64,000 bases of DNA from positions 124,001 to 188,000 of the forward strand of contig NZ_CP022417.1 of NCBI RefSeq assembly GCF_002222635.1, given 5' to 3'. Each line of letters opens with the position of its first letter. Within the stretch, counting starts at the first letter, position 1. Positions 8,732 through 17,418 of the stretch are shown here, one piece after another. The translations under genes were made by a program, and so were the position numbers. The DNA comes from Pseudosulfitobacter pseudonitzschiae. Its GTDB lineage: Bacteria; Pseudomonadota; Alphaproteobacteria; Rhodobacterales; Rhodobacteraceae. Under the pieces are notes generated by a model, which saw nothing but the letters and a program-made list of their open reading frames with translations, did no database searches and had not been told where the DNA came from.

Positions 8732-9754
8732 TCAGTCGAGCATACCTTGTTGTTCCAGATAGGCGGTCAGGATGTCATAGACCTGCTTGGCATTGTCAGA
8801 CTGACCGGCAACATTTTCCCACTGCTCCATTGCGATGGTCCGGAAACGGGCGCGCTCTTCTGTGGGCCAGTTGTGGACAGTGATCTCCGGATTTGCCTTG
8901 GCTTCAGCGACGGCTTCCAGATCCTTGATCGACAGTTGCGCCACCATATCGGATGCAAGATCGCGCACCGACACGGTCATGATCGCTTGCAGATCCTCTG
9001 GCAGGCTGTTCCACTTGTCGAGGTTCATCGACACTTCAACCAGCGGCATCGAGTGGAAACCGGGATAGACCGGATTATTGCCCGCCTCGTGCAAACCTTG
9101 CGAATGGTTGGTGGAAAACACGGTTGAATCCGCAGCATCTATCACGCCCTTGTCCAACGCGGTGAACACTTCGGCATAGGGCAGATTGACAGGAACCGCG
9201 CCTGCCGCTGCAAACACTTGCTGGATCAAACCTTCGGGTGCGCGGACTTTCAAACCTTTCAGGTCGTCGACACCGCCCAGCGGTTTCTTCGATACGAACC
9301 CTTCCAGACCTGTCGTGGTCGCACCTACAAAATGCAGGTTATAGGGCTTTTCCAGGTCTTCCATCAGTTCGTTGCCGCCGCCATAGCGCATGAAACGGAA
9401 CATTTCTTCGGGCGAGGACCACGCACCGATCGGGTTTGCGATCAGACCAAAAGCTGGGTCTTTGCCGGAAAAATAGCTGACATCGGTGATATGCCCGTCC
9501 AGAATACCGGCCCCCACCGCATCTTGGGTTTCATTGTATTCCACAACCGCGCCAACCGGCAGCAGCTCGATCGCGATCCGCCCGCCACTCATCACACCGA
9601 CTTGCTCGGTCCATTCTTTCTGGATTTGGAAATTCGGGTTGCCTGCCGGATCGACAGATTGAAACTTGAACGAGAATTCCTGTGCATAGACAGGCAGACC
9701 CGCTGTCGCCGTCAATAGTCCGGCAACAATCATCGTTTTGAAGTTATTAGCCAT
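8732..9754 (-). CDS. dctP: TRAP transporter substrate-binding protein DctP
   Basis: A 340-residue periplasmic binding protein of the DctP family. It begins with a signal peptide (NNFKTMIVAGLLTATAGLPVYA, cleavage near residue 24) and continues FSFKFQSVDPAGNPNFQIQK. The conserved arginine-bearing segment GLKVRAPEGLIQQVFAAAGA is present, as are NLPYAEVFTALDKGVIDAAD and a C-terminal region rich in Ala and Glu. The ATG at 9754 follows GGGAGGAG at ideal spacing; codons further upstream are non-coding extension. It captures the substrate for DctQM. The neighbouring 2-hydroxyacid dehydrogenase and FAH hydrolase suggest a hydroxy- or oxo-acid, but this is inference. Confidence 0.93.
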   Translation of the reverse strand: MANNFKTMIVAGLLTATAGLPVYAQEFSFKFQSVDPAGNPNFQIQKEWTEQVGVMSGGRIAIELLPVGAVVEYNETQDAVGAGILDGHITDVSYFSGKDPAFGLIANPIGAWSSPEEMFRFMRYGGGNELMEDLEKPYNLHFVGATTTGLEGFVSKKPLGGVDDLKGLKVRAPEGLIQQVFAAAGAVPVNLPYAEVFTALDKGVIDAADSTVFSTNHSQGLHEAGNNPVYPGFHSMPLVEVSMNLDKWNSLPEDLQAIMTVSVRDLASDMVAQLSIKDLEAVAEAKANPEITVHNWPTEERARFRTIAMEQWENVAGQSDNAKQVYDILTAYLEQQGMLD

Positions 9755-9864
9755 TTTTGCTCCTCCCATGGATACTCTGGCATTTCTGGCGACACTGGCA
9801 TCACATCCGGCGCGGCCACTCCCCAAGCAGCATTCTGCTTCGGGCCTTCTTTCCCCGCGGACAG

Positions 9865-10899
9865 TTATTCGGCTGCCAGCGGGGCACGTTTCGGAGTGTT
9901 CACAAGGTTTCGGATGCGTCCCTCGTTCAGACACAGCATCGCCGTTTCCACGGCCAGACGCCGCGCGTCCGCAACGCTTTCGGGGCTGGACCATGCTGCA
10001 TGCGGCGACAAAAGCAGGCGCTCGCCGGTCAACACGTCGTCGCGCCCCGCATATGCAACCGAAACCGGATCGTCCTTGGCAGGCGGCTCGACGGGCAGCA
10101 CATCAAGTGCTGCCCCAGCAATTACATCGCCCCGCAAAGCATCCAACAGTGCAGGCACATCCACGATGGCACCGCGCGCCGTATTGATCAGAATGGCGTT
10201 TGATTTCATCAACCCCAGCGTCTCGGCATTGATCATATTGCGTGTCTCGTCTGTCAGCGGGCAATGCAGACTGACCACATCGCTGACCTCCAGCAACGCA
10301 CGCAGGCTTTCGACCCGTTGGACACCCACGGCAATTTCGGTCCCACGCGAGACATAAGGATCATAACAAACGACGTTCAAACCGAATGCCTTGGCCCGCA
10401 AAGCTGTGGCCGTTCCGATACGCCCCAACCCGACAACGCCAAACGTCCGCCCGCGCAGCCGTCCCATCAAGGGCGCGCGCGCATGATCAAATCCGGTTTG
10501 CGGAGACGCCATCAGCGCGCGGTGATAAGATGTAAGGCCACGTTTGAAATTCAGCATCATCGCAATGGCGTGGTCCGCGACCTCGCTGGTGCCATAATCG
10601 GGTGTATTGCACACCGGAATACCCTTGGCGGCGGCGGCGTCCAGATCGATATGGTCGAACCCGACCCCTGCCCTAACGATGACCTGACAACGGTCAAGCC
10701 GCTCGATCACTTCGGCGTTGATTGGCATCTCGTGCCAAACTACCAACGCGTCCGCGCTGCTCCACTCCTTGTCGGGAATCGCCGCGGGCTGGCGTTCGCG
10801 GTGAATGCTCCAATCCACAAGGGGCCCTGCCGTCGTGCGCTCTATTTCGGCATCGTCCGGATATTGAGCGTCTGGGGTCAACAGGTGAAGCCGGCTCAT
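9865..10899 (-). CDS. D-2-hydroxyacid dehydrogenase (NAD-binding)
   Basis: A 344-residue member of the D-isomer-specific 2-hydroxyacid dehydrogenase family (CtBP-like branch), interconverting a 2-oxo acid and its D-2-hydroxy acid with NAD(P)H. Visible are VRAGVGFDHIDLDAAAAKGI, CNTPDYGTSEVADHAIAMML, the dinucleotide fold GRTFGVVGLGRIGTATALRA, the NTARGAIVD arginine motif, the DVLPVEPP glutamate and the SPHAAW histidine: the full Arg-Glu-His set. The ATG at 10899 has AAGGAAG upstream and is preferred over a longer frame that runs over the operator. It is first in the TRAP catabolic operon. Confidence 0.9.
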   Translation of the reverse strand: MSRLHLLTPDAQYPDDAEIERTTAGPLVDWSIHRERQPAAIPDKEWSSADALVVWHEMPINAEVIERLDRCQVIVRAGVGFDHIDLDAAAAKGIPVCNTPDYGTSEVADHAIAMMLNFKRGLTSYHRALMASPQTGFDHARAPLMGRLRGRTFGVVGLGRIGTATALRAKAFGLNVVCYDPYVSRGTEIAVGVQRVESLRALLEVSDVVSLHCPLTDETRNMINAETLGLMKSNAILINTARGAIVDVPALLDALRGDVIAGAALDVLPVEPPAKDDPVSVAYAGRDDVLTGERLLLSPHAAWSSPESVADARRLAVETAMLCLNEGRIRNLVNTPKRAPLAAE

Positions 10900-10927
10900 A
10901 TGATATTCTTCCTTTTCGTATATTTCA

Positions 10928-10962
10928 CATACTAGAATTCTAGTATGATCAATAATTGTCAA
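10928..10962 (-). promoter_or_regulatory. palindromic operator and promoter of the TRAP operon
   Basis: CATACTAGAATTCTAGTATG at 10928-10947 is a perfect 20-bp palindrome. A consensus -35 TTGACA for the minus strand lies at 10957-10962, so the palindrome covers the spacer and -10 region, as expected for a repressor operator. The divergent GntR gene starts 131 bases away and is the likely binding protein (inference). Confidence 0.7.
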
Positions 10963-11077
10963 GGAGCATTTTTTCTATATATTGATTGACATGGCCCTAG
11001 CGGTCTAAAGCGTTCAAACCCGAAGGCAATTCGCAAAAACGTGCCCGATCTCGGCCCAATATCCGGAAGGAACCACA

Positions 11078-11773
11078 GTGTCGCTGAGCAAAGAAGCGTT
11101 CACCCGCATTCACGAAGCCATCGTTTCCGGTGCTCTGGACTTTGGCGAACGCCTGTCCGAGATGCAGATTGCCGAAGCGCTGGGAATGAGCAAGGCACCG
11201 GTTCGAACCGCCTTTTTCGAACTTCGGGACATCCGTCTGGTCACGATCGTTCCACAGGCAGGCACCTACGTCTTTTCGCCAACCCGAGAGGACGTGCGCG
11301 AAATGAGCATCTTCCGCGCCATGCTGGAAACAGCGGGCATGCGGCTGTCGATGGAGAATGATGCGACAACCCTTACAGGCGCGCTAAAAGAGACAGTCGG
11401 CCGGATGGAGAATGCACTGGCTGGCGGGGAATGGAAAAACTATGAAACGGCAGACATGGATTTTCACCGACTGCTGATAAACCATTCGAACAACAGCTAT
11501 CTTCCGCAAGCCTACAACCTGACAGCGTCAACCATCGAAGCTCTGCGCGTGCGCCTGCAAGGGGGCGAAGGCGAGTACCGCAAACAATCGTTTGACGAAC
11601 ACCAGATTATTCTAAGGCATCTGGAGGCGCGAAATCTGGATTTGGCGGCGCGCGTTCTGGAGGACCATATCATGGTGATAAACAACTCCAGATTGAAGCT
11701 TCCGGCACAGGGCGCCGCGCGGTCCAAGGCGCGCACGCGAACGCTTGAGGCCTATAAAGAGCTGTTTAGCTAA
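11078..11773 (+). CDS. GntR-family regulator with FCD ligand domain
   Basis: A 231-residue regulator. The N-terminal winged helix (residues about 5-65) reads IHEAIVSGALDFGERLSEMQIAEALGMSKAPVRTAFFELRD, the GntR signature. The C-terminal FCD-type all-helical domain carries metal/ligand-type residues, with Asp/His in MDFHRLLINHSNNSYL and His in FDEHQIILRHLEAR and LEDHIMVIN. The start is a GTG at 11078 behind AAGGAAC. It is divergent from the TRAP operon, with a perfect palindrome in between, so it probably represses that operon until a catabolite binds. FCD regulators usually respond to carboxylates or sugar acids. Confidence 0.88.
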   Translation: MSLSKEAFTRIHEAIVSGALDFGERLSEMQIAEALGMSKAPVRTAFFELRDIRLVTIVPQAGTYVFSPTREDVREMSIFRAMLETAGMRLSMENDATTLTGALKETVGRMENALAGGEWKNYETADMDFHRLLINHSNNSYLPQAYNLTASTIEALRVRLQGGEGEYRKQSFDEHQIILRHLEARNLDLAARVLEDHIMVINNSRLKLPAQGAARSKARTRTLEAYKELFS

Positions 11774-11975
11774 CCAGAACATGCATACGGCAAGACTATT
11801 GGATACACCGCGACTGATAGGACTGAAACCTGTGGAAACACCTTTTGTGACAGCACAGCAAGGTATCGCGGGCTTGCATCCAATACCTATGGGCTATTTA
11901 TTATTCTAAGTGCCGACCCCACGGCACACCACAATAACATTGCAAATCTTCCACAACATGGAGTATTTGCAAGGT

Positions 11976-13139
11976 ATGTATACACGCCAAACCAATCAAA
12001 TCGTGCAATCCGCCTTGGAAAGCCAAGCCGCCGTTGTCCTTCTCGGCCCCCGTCAGGTCGGGAAAACCACGCTCGCTCTCGACATCGCCTCACAGCATCC
12101 CTCGGTGTACATTGACCTTGAACGTGCAGCGGACAGGCAGATCCTGACCGAACCAGATCTCTATTTAGACGAACAGGCAGGCAAACTTGTCATTCTGGAC
12201 GAAGTGCAGCAGATGCCGGGTTTGTTCAAAAGCCTGCGCGGCCAGATTGATCGCCGCAGACGAAGCGGGTTCCGGACGGGACAGTTCCTGCTGCTTGGTT
12301 CAGCCTCCAATGTTCTGCTTCAACAATCAGCAGAGTCCCTTGCCGGTCGGGTCAGGTATATCGAAATGCCCCCTCTTCAACTTGCCGAGGTGGGCACGGA
12401 TCAATTGAACAAACTGTGGCTGCGCGGCGGCTTTCCCGACAGTTTTATGGCTGGGAACAATCAGACCAGCATGGACTGGCGTCTCGATTTTCTGCGCACC
12501 TATCTCGAACGCGACATCCCTGCCCTCGGGCCGCGCATTCCCGCTGCCACCTTGCGACGGTTCTGGACCATGCTGGCCCATGTTCAAGGTGGCCTGCTGA
12601 ACGCCGCATCACTCGCCGAAGGGCTTGGTGTTTCGGGGCAGACTGTCGGGCGCTATCTTGATCTGCTCGTCGATCTCATGCTGGTCCGGCGCCTACAGCC
12701 CTGGCATGAGAATGTTGGCAAACGTCTCGTGAAATCGCCAAAGGTCTATGTCAGGGACAGCGGGATCGTTCACGCCCTTTTGGGCATTGGCACGACCGAG
12801 GGCTTGCTCGGGCATCCGGTGGTCGGAGGCAGTTGGGAGGGTTTTTGTATCGAAGCTCTACTCGCAGCAGCCCCAGCCGGCACCGAGGCCTTCTTTTACC
12901 GCACCTCTGCTGGTGCTGAACTTGACCTGGTCCTTCGTCTGCCCGGAGAAGGCATCTGGGCGATCGAAGTCAAACGCACGACCGCGCCAAAAGTCTCGCG
13001 TGGGTTTCACGTAGGTGCTGAAGATATCAAGGCCACCCGAAAGCTTCTGATCTACGCAGGAGAGCACGAAGTCCCGATCGCAAAAGATGTTCGTGCACTA
13101 CCACTCGAACAGGCGATCGGGTTGCTGAGGGGGCTCTAG
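11976..13139 (+). CDS. ATP-binding protein, AAA_14/DUF4143 type
   Basis: A 387-residue AAA-type ATPase with Walker A LLGPRQVGKTTLAL (about residues 23-36), Walker B KLVILDEVQQMPGLF, sensor-like LLLGSAS, and a C-terminal DUF4143 domain ending in a nuclease-like core (AFFYRTSAGAELDLVLRL and IWAIEVKRTTAP, with D/ExK-like residues). Its cellular role is not established; such genes are solitary and patchily distributed. The ATG at 11976 is chosen because it places the TRQTNQIVQSAL start just before the P-loop domain; an ATG at 11958 is an alternative. No partner gene is adjacent. It may be an accessory acquisition between two transport operons. Confidence 0.8.
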   Translation: MYTRQTNQIVQSALESQAAVVLLGPRQVGKTTLALDIASQHPSVYIDLERAADRQILTEPDLYLDEQAGKLVILDEVQQMPGLFKSLRGQIDRRRRSGFRTGQFLLLGSASNVLLQQSAESLAGRVRYIEMPPLQLAEVGTDQLNKLWLRGGFPDSFMAGNNQTSMDWRLDFLRTYLERDIPALGPRIPAATLRRFWTMLAHVQGGLLNAASLAEGLGVSGQTVGRYLDLLVDLMLVRRLQPWHENVGKRLVKSPKVYVRDSGIVHALLGIGTTEGLLGHPVVGGSWEGFCIEALLAAAPAGTEAFFYRTSAGAELDLVLRLPGEGIWAIEVKRTTAPKVSRGFHVGAEDIKATRKLLIYAGEHEVPIAKDVRALPLEQAIGLLRGL

Positions 13140-13169
13140 CTCATAATCTTCTGTGCAGACGGTCAAACC

Positions 13170-14198
13170 CTATTGCTGCTCCATTGCGTTTTCCCACTCA
13201 GTCAGAAAGGCGCGCCTGTTTAACGGGTCGAGATATACCATTAAAGCGGGCCCCAGGCTGATCGGACCAAATCCCGAGCTTTCCAGCTCGCCCGAGAGAC
13301 TTAGCGAGGGTAGTGGCCATTCGCCGGGCAGCTCACGCAAGCCCGAAGCAGAAAGCAGGTCGATCATAGCGCCTGCCGCTTCGGTCTCTTGTGCAGTGGC
13401 GGGCACCAGAACGGTGCGTAGCATAACGTTGGTGAAATCCTGCATCTGCAAAATTTGCATCCGCCCGCCTTCGACCGCCGCCAGGCGATCAGTGGCATAG
13501 CTACCAAGCACATTGTAGGCCAGCGCAAGACGACCGGTGCCAACATCGTCAATCATTTGCGCCGAGCAACAATAAAGCTGCGGTCCAAGCCGGCCCATAA
13601 CTTCGTTCAGGCGCCAATAGGCATCCGTGGAACGGTCTTCCTGAGTTGCAAAAAGATACCCCAAACCACTTTCGCGCACATCGTAGGTGCCAAGCGCACC
13701 CGCAAAATGCGCAGGGTTGTCGCGCAACAAGGCAATCAGATCCTGCCGGGTAGCGGGCAGATCAAAGCCCGCGAAACGGTCAGTGTTGATGACCATAACC
13801 GCCGGTTCGACCGTAAAGGCAAAAATCAGGTCACGCCAACGCGCCCAATCCGGCAGGTCTTGCGTAATATCCGACCTGTAAGGAAGCGTGTAACCGTCAT
13901 TGGCGAGCTGGAATTGCAGATCCATCGCTGAGGAAATCGCGAGATCGAATTGCGCGCCGCCACGGATCGCCCGGTGCAGTTCACTTGACGATACGACGGT
14001 GTAATCCACCGAAACCTCTGGGCGGCTTCTCTGAAAGCCCAGAACGTAAGGCGCGAAAAGAGCAAGATCAGTGGTCGACAAAACCCGCAGGACGCGTTCG
14101 CCAGTGCCGGGGAAAAGCCGGTGATCTTCGATTTCAAGCGCGGTCGCCGCGCTGGCAGCCCAAACGATCAGGCAGAAGGCAAGACCAAGGAAACGCAT
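13170..14198 (-). CDS. periplasmic substrate-binding protein linked to two-component system
   Basis: A 342-residue extracellular solute-binding protein (ABC type, Fe/thiamine-like fold) with a signal peptide (FLGLAFCLIVWAASAATA). Segments RVLSTTDLALFAPYVLGFQRSRPEVSV and GGAQFDLAISSAMDLQFQLAND are typical of the N lobe; a Cys-Cys pair occurs in LYCCSAQMIDD. No ABC permease genes are present. The gene overlaps the end of the histidine kinase gene by 31 bases in the same operon, so it more likely serves as a ligand sensor for that kinase than as a transporter subunit. It runs convergent to the AAA_14 gene. Confidence 0.82.
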   Translation of the reverse strand: MRFLGLAFCLIVWAASAATALEIEDHRLFPGTGERVLRVLSTTDLALFAPYVLGFQRSRPEVSVDYTVVSSSELHRAIRGGAQFDLAISSAMDLQFQLANDGYTLPYRSDITQDLPDWARWRDLIFAFTVEPAVMVINTDRFAGFDLPATRQDLIALLRDNPAHFAGALGTYDVRESGLGYLFATQEDRSTDAYWRLNEVMGRLGPQLYCCSAQMIDDVGTGRLALAYNVLGSYATDRLAAVEGGRMQILQMQDFTNVMLRTVLVPATAQETEAAGAMIDLLSASGLRELPGEWPLPSLSLSGELESSGFGPISLGPALMVYLDPLNRRAFLTEWENAMEQQ

Positions 14199-15541
14199 GC
14201 GCCGCCCCTTTCGCTATTGGTTGATGTCGCAAGGTCAAGCCGCCCACCATGGGCAGCCAAGACTTCGGCGACGATGGTCAACCCGAGACCTGACCCGACG
14301 ATGCCACCGGTATTGATGCCGCGCCGGAATCGTTCAGTCAAATTTTGAAAAGGTTCTTCGCCCAGCCCCGGCCCTTCGTCGCAAACATCAAGTCGTACCT
14401 CAGAAGGGTCGCGTGTGATTTGAAGCGTCACGGTGGTGTCTTCGGGTGAATATTTGATGGCATTGTCCAAAACGTTCCGGATCGCGCTTTCCAGCAGGAT
14501 CGAATCCCCTGCGATTGGTGCGGGGGTGGCCACCAGTTGCATGCGGATGTCGCGCATGGACGCGGTGGGTTCCATCGCCGCGACAGTGCTTGCGACCAGT
14601 TCGGACAGATCCAGCCTGTCACGGGTCAGGTTCTCCGTGCGATAGGCGACGGTGGCGTGATCCAGCAACTGCCCCGCCGAACGAGAGCTTTCATCCACAG
14701 CGCGGATGATCCGTCGCAGGCGTTGCTTTTCCGTATCCCCCTGCACCGTACGCAGTGCGATTTCCGCTTGTGCGCGTACAGTCGCAAGCGGCGTTCGAAT
14801 GCGGTGAGCGGCTTCGGCGATAAAATCCTCGGACCGGCGGATCGAATTGCGCAAGCGGTCCATCAGCCGGTTCAGCGCAGACAGCAGCGGCGCCAGTTCT
14901 GTTGGCGCGGGTCGTTGCAGCGGGCGCAGATCGGACGGGCCACGCCGCGACACCGCTGCTGCGATTTCATTCAGAGGTCGCAATGACGTGGTCGCCACGA
15001 ACGCCGAAAGCGCCACCGCCACCGCGAAAAAGGCAACCGACAGGATCGCCGCCAATCGTGACAGATCTGCTGCCACTGCGCCGACACCATCACGGGTCTG
15101 GCCAACTGTGACCGTGACCAGAACCGGCCCGTCACCGGAAAGAACCTGACGGCTGGACGTCGCCATCCGGATTGATGCCCCGCGAAAGGTTGCGCTGTCA
15201 AAAACCACCTGTCCCAGCCGTGCTGTGGTTGGGGGGGGCATATCTTCGTAACCCGTCAGGATCGCCTCGCCTGCTGCCACCCGATAGAATACGCGGTCTT
15301 CGCTGATCGCGCCCAACATGGCTAAAGCGGAATAAGGCAGTTCCAGACGCAGTTGGCCCTGTTCGCTGCGCAGGGTTTCGGCAATCGTTGTGGCCGAGGC
15401 AGCCAGCACGTTATCTTGTGTGCGTTGTGTCGCTTCGCGCGCAAGCCACGTCACCATGACCCAACTGAGAACCGACAAAAGGGCGGCCACCGCCGCCAGC
15501 AGCAGCGTCAGGCGTCTGCCGATGGACCGGCTTTCAATCAT
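14168..15541 (-). CDS. TctE-like sensor histidine kinase
   Basis: A 457-residue membrane sensor kinase. Helix 1 (LTLLLAAVAALLSVLSWVMV) and helix 2 (LAAILSVAFFAVAVALSAFV) flank a periplasmic domain of about 140 residues. A HAMP-like linker follows, then the HisKA box EAAHRIRTPLATVRAQAEIAL, N box VLDNAIKYSPED, G1 DVCDEGPGLGEEP and G2 GSGLGLTIV. It fits the TctE group that controls tricarboxylate transport. It overlaps the response regulator by 8 bases and the binding protein by 31, and diverges from tctCBA, which supports regulation of that transporter. Confidence 0.9.
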   Translation of the reverse strand: MIESRSIGRRLTLLLAAVAALLSVLSWVMVTWLAREATQRTQDNVLAASATTIAETLRSEQGQLRLELPYSALAMLGAISEDRVFYRVAAGEAILTGYEDMPPPTTARLGQVVFDSATFRGASIRMATSSRQVLSGDGPVLVTVTVGQTRDGVGAVAADLSRLAAILSVAFFAVAVALSAFVATTSLRPLNEIAAAVSRRGPSDLRPLQRPAPTELAPLLSALNRLMDRLRNSIRRSEDFIAEAAHRIRTPLATVRAQAEIALRTVQGDTEKQRLRRIIRAVDESSRSAGQLLDHATVAYRTENLTRDRLDLSELVASTVAAMEPTASMRDIRMQLVATPAPIAGDSILLESAIRNVLDNAIKYSPEDTTVTLQITRDPSEVRLDVCDEGPGLGEEPFQNLTERFRRGINTGGIVGSGLGLTIVAEVLAAHGGRLDLATSTNSERGGACVSLVLPSA

Positions 15542-16205
15542 TCCCGCCGGTCTCTATCCGGTAGCCATGGCCACGCACGGTTTCAATGCGCAGACCAATG
15601 TCAGCAGTTCTGCGGCGCAGGCGGCCCACATATACCTCGATTGCGTTTTCGGTAACCGTCGTGTCGTATGTAAACAAGCGGTCCATAAGGTGCGATTTTG
15701 ACAGGATTTGGCCGGGGTGGCGGGCAAAAACTTCCAAAAGGCGGATTTCACGGCTGCGCAATTCCAGAATATCATCGCCGCGCCGCAAAGTGCCCCTGAG
15801 CAGATCGAAAGACAGTGGACCAAGAGTGATTTCGTTGCGCGCCATCCCGCCCCGCCTGCGCAGAACCGCGCGGCAGCGTGCCTCGAGTTCGGAAAAATCA
15901 AAGGGTTTGGTAATGTAATCGTCAGCCCCTTGATCCAGCGCGCCCACGCGGTCGGACACTTGGCTGCGGGCGGTCAGCACGATCACCGGAGTTTCAAGGT
16001 GTGCACGACTGCGTGCAAGAAACTCGCGCCCGTCGCCGTCAGGCAGCATCACATCCAGCAAGATCAGGTCATAACTGGCAGCGGCAAGACAGTCTTCGGC
16101 ATCTGCCAGCGTCGGCGCATGGTCAATGGCGTGGCCGTCCAGTGCCAGCCGCTTTAGAACGGCCTCAGCAAGTTCGGTGTTGTCTTCGACCAAGAGATAA
16201 CGCAC
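15534..16205 (-). CDS. OmpR-family response regulator (TctD-like)
   Basis: A 223-residue regulator with receiver domain (LLVEDN, phospho-acceptor Asp in LILLDVMLPDGDG, Thr in VIVLTARSQ, Lys in DDYITKPF) and winged-helix output domain (LRSREIRLLEVFARHPGQILSKSHL, then TVTENAIEVYVGRLRRR and VRGHGYRIE). The GTG at 16205 follows GGGAGGATC and gives the usual regulator N terminus; an ATG at 16229 would add eight unlikely residues. It is first in an operon with its kinase and a binding protein, and divergent from tctC with direct repeats between them. Confidence 0.9.
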   Translation of the reverse strand: MRYLLVEDNTELAEAVLKRLALDGHAIDHAPTLADAEDCLAAASYDLILLDVMLPDGDGREFLARSRAHLETPVIVLTARSQVSDRVGALDQGADDYITKPFDFSELEARCRAVLRRRGGMARNEITLGPLSFDLLRGTLRRGDDILELRSREIRLLEVFARHPGQILSKSHLMDRLFTYDTTVTENAIEVYVGRLRRRTADIGLRIETVRGHGYRIETGGND

Positions 16206-16249
16206 CCGATCCTCCCTGTGTTCCCACACAATGACTGGCCCTTTTGCGG

Positions 16250-16266
16250 TGTCAGGGTTCTGTCAG
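16250..16266 (+). promoter_or_regulatory. direct repeats for the TctD-like regulator
   Basis: TGTCAG occurs at 16250-16255 and 16261-16266, an 11-base period typical of OmpR-family dimer sites on one face of the helix. It lies 63 bases before tctC in the divergent region. The role as an activator site is inferred. Confidence 0.4.
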
Positions 16267-16328
16267 CTTTGCATGCTAGCATTACCTATGGGCGGCGGAG
16301 GTCCGCCTGTCAAATGGGAGGAATACCA

Positions 16329-17315
16329 ATGAACACCTATGGGTGGACACGCCGTGCGTTGATCGCAGCGGCAACAGCAAGCTTTGCAATGACAGGAATG
16401 GCCAAGGCCGACGGACACCAAATGATGGAATCCGTACACTTTCTGATCCCCGGCGGCGCCGGTGGTGGCTGGGACGGCACGGCGCGCGGCACCGGTGAGG
16501 CGCTGATGAATTCGGGGCTTGTGGGCAATGCGACCTATGAAAACCTCTCTGGTGGTGGTGGTGGTGTGGCCATCGCAAGCCTGATTGAAAACGCGGCCAG
16601 CAGCGAAGGCACGCTGATGGTGAACTCCACGCCAATCGTGATCCGCGCCCTGACCGGCGAAATTTCCCAAAGCTTCCGTGACCTGACACTGGTCGCAGGC
16701 ACTGTGGGCGACTATGCGGCGTTGGTGGTTCTGGCCGACAGCCCGATCACATCAATGGACGATGCACTGGCCATTTACCGCAAAGACCCTAACGCCCTGA
16801 CCATCGGCGGCGGGTCGGTTCCCGGTGGCATGGACCACCTTGTGGCCGCGATCATCATGCAAGGCGCGGGTGAAGACCCGACGGCCTTCAACTATGTCGG
16901 CTATGACGCTGGCGGTGAAGCGATGGCCGGCCTTCTATCGGGTGAGATAAAAGCGCTGTCCACAGGCTTTTCCGAAGCCATCGCGCTGGCCGAACAGGGC
17001 GAAATCCGTATCCTGGGCGTCACCGCGCCCGAGCGTGTGCCAGCCTATGATTCCGCGCCCAGCTTTGTCGAACAGGGGATCGACGCGCAATTCGTGAACT
17101 GGCGCGGGTTCTTTGCAGCCCCTGGCCTGCCCGGGGAAAAGCTGACCGCCTATCAGGATCTGCTTGCCGCGATGATGGAAACCCCTGAATGGGAAGTGAT
17201 GCGCGCGCGCATGGGGTTGGTCAACATCTTCCGTCCGGGTGACGAATTCGCCACTTTTCTCGAAGCTCAGGAAAAGCAGCTTGGCGATTTGATGCGTGAA
17301 CTTGGGTTCATGTAA
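16329..17315 (+). CDS. tctC: tripartite tricarboxylate transporter substrate-binding protein TctC
   Basis: A 328-residue periplasmic receptor of the Bug/TctC family. The signal peptide carries WTRRALIAAATASFAMTGMA (twin Arg followed by a hydrophobic stretch). The mature part starts VHFLIPGGAGGGWDGTARGTGEAL, the family's ligand-binding loop, and includes GGSVPGGMDHLVAA and FVNWRGFFAAPGLPGEK. The ATG at 16329 is preceded by GGGAGGAATACC. Together with TctB and TctA it imports citrate-like tricarboxylates or related carboxylates. It is followed by a strong hairpin, which should raise its level over the membrane subunits. Confidence 0.93.
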   Translation: MNTYGWTRRALIAAATASFAMTGMAKADGHQMMESVHFLIPGGAGGGWDGTARGTGEALMNSGLVGNATYENLSGGGGGVAIASLIENAASSEGTLMVNSTPIVIRALTGEISQSFRDLTLVAGTVGDYAALVVLADSPITSMDDALAIYRKDPNALTIGGGSVPGGMDHLVAAIIMQGAGEDPTAFNYVGYDAGGEAMAGLLSGEIKALSTGFSEAIALAEQGEIRILGVTAPERVPAYDSAPSFVEQGIDAQFVNWRGFFAAPGLPGEKLTAYQDLLAAMMETPEWEVMRARMGLVNIFRPGDEFATFLEAQEKQLGDLMRELGFM

Positions 17316-17349
17316 GCGACTGTGGCGACACAGTTGGTAACATGACATG

Positions 17350-17380
17350 GCGGATGCCCCGCGCCGTTCGGGGCATCCGC
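17350..17380 (+). terminator. strong hairpin between tctC and tctB
   Basis: A perfect 12-bp stem GCGGATGCCCCG/CGGGGCATCCGC with a 7-base loop lies between tctC and tctB without a U-run. It probably acts as a transcript-stabilising element or attenuator favouring the receptor over the membrane subunits. Confidence 0.65.
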
Positions 17381-17418
17381 AGACAGCAAAACAAAACATA
17401 AAACAGGAGGGGCCGTCG

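Noticed and set aside
10900-10962. Longer start for the 2-hydroxyacid dehydrogenase
   Set aside because: The extra codons run through the palindrome and promoter; the ATG at 10899 has a good ribosome site.
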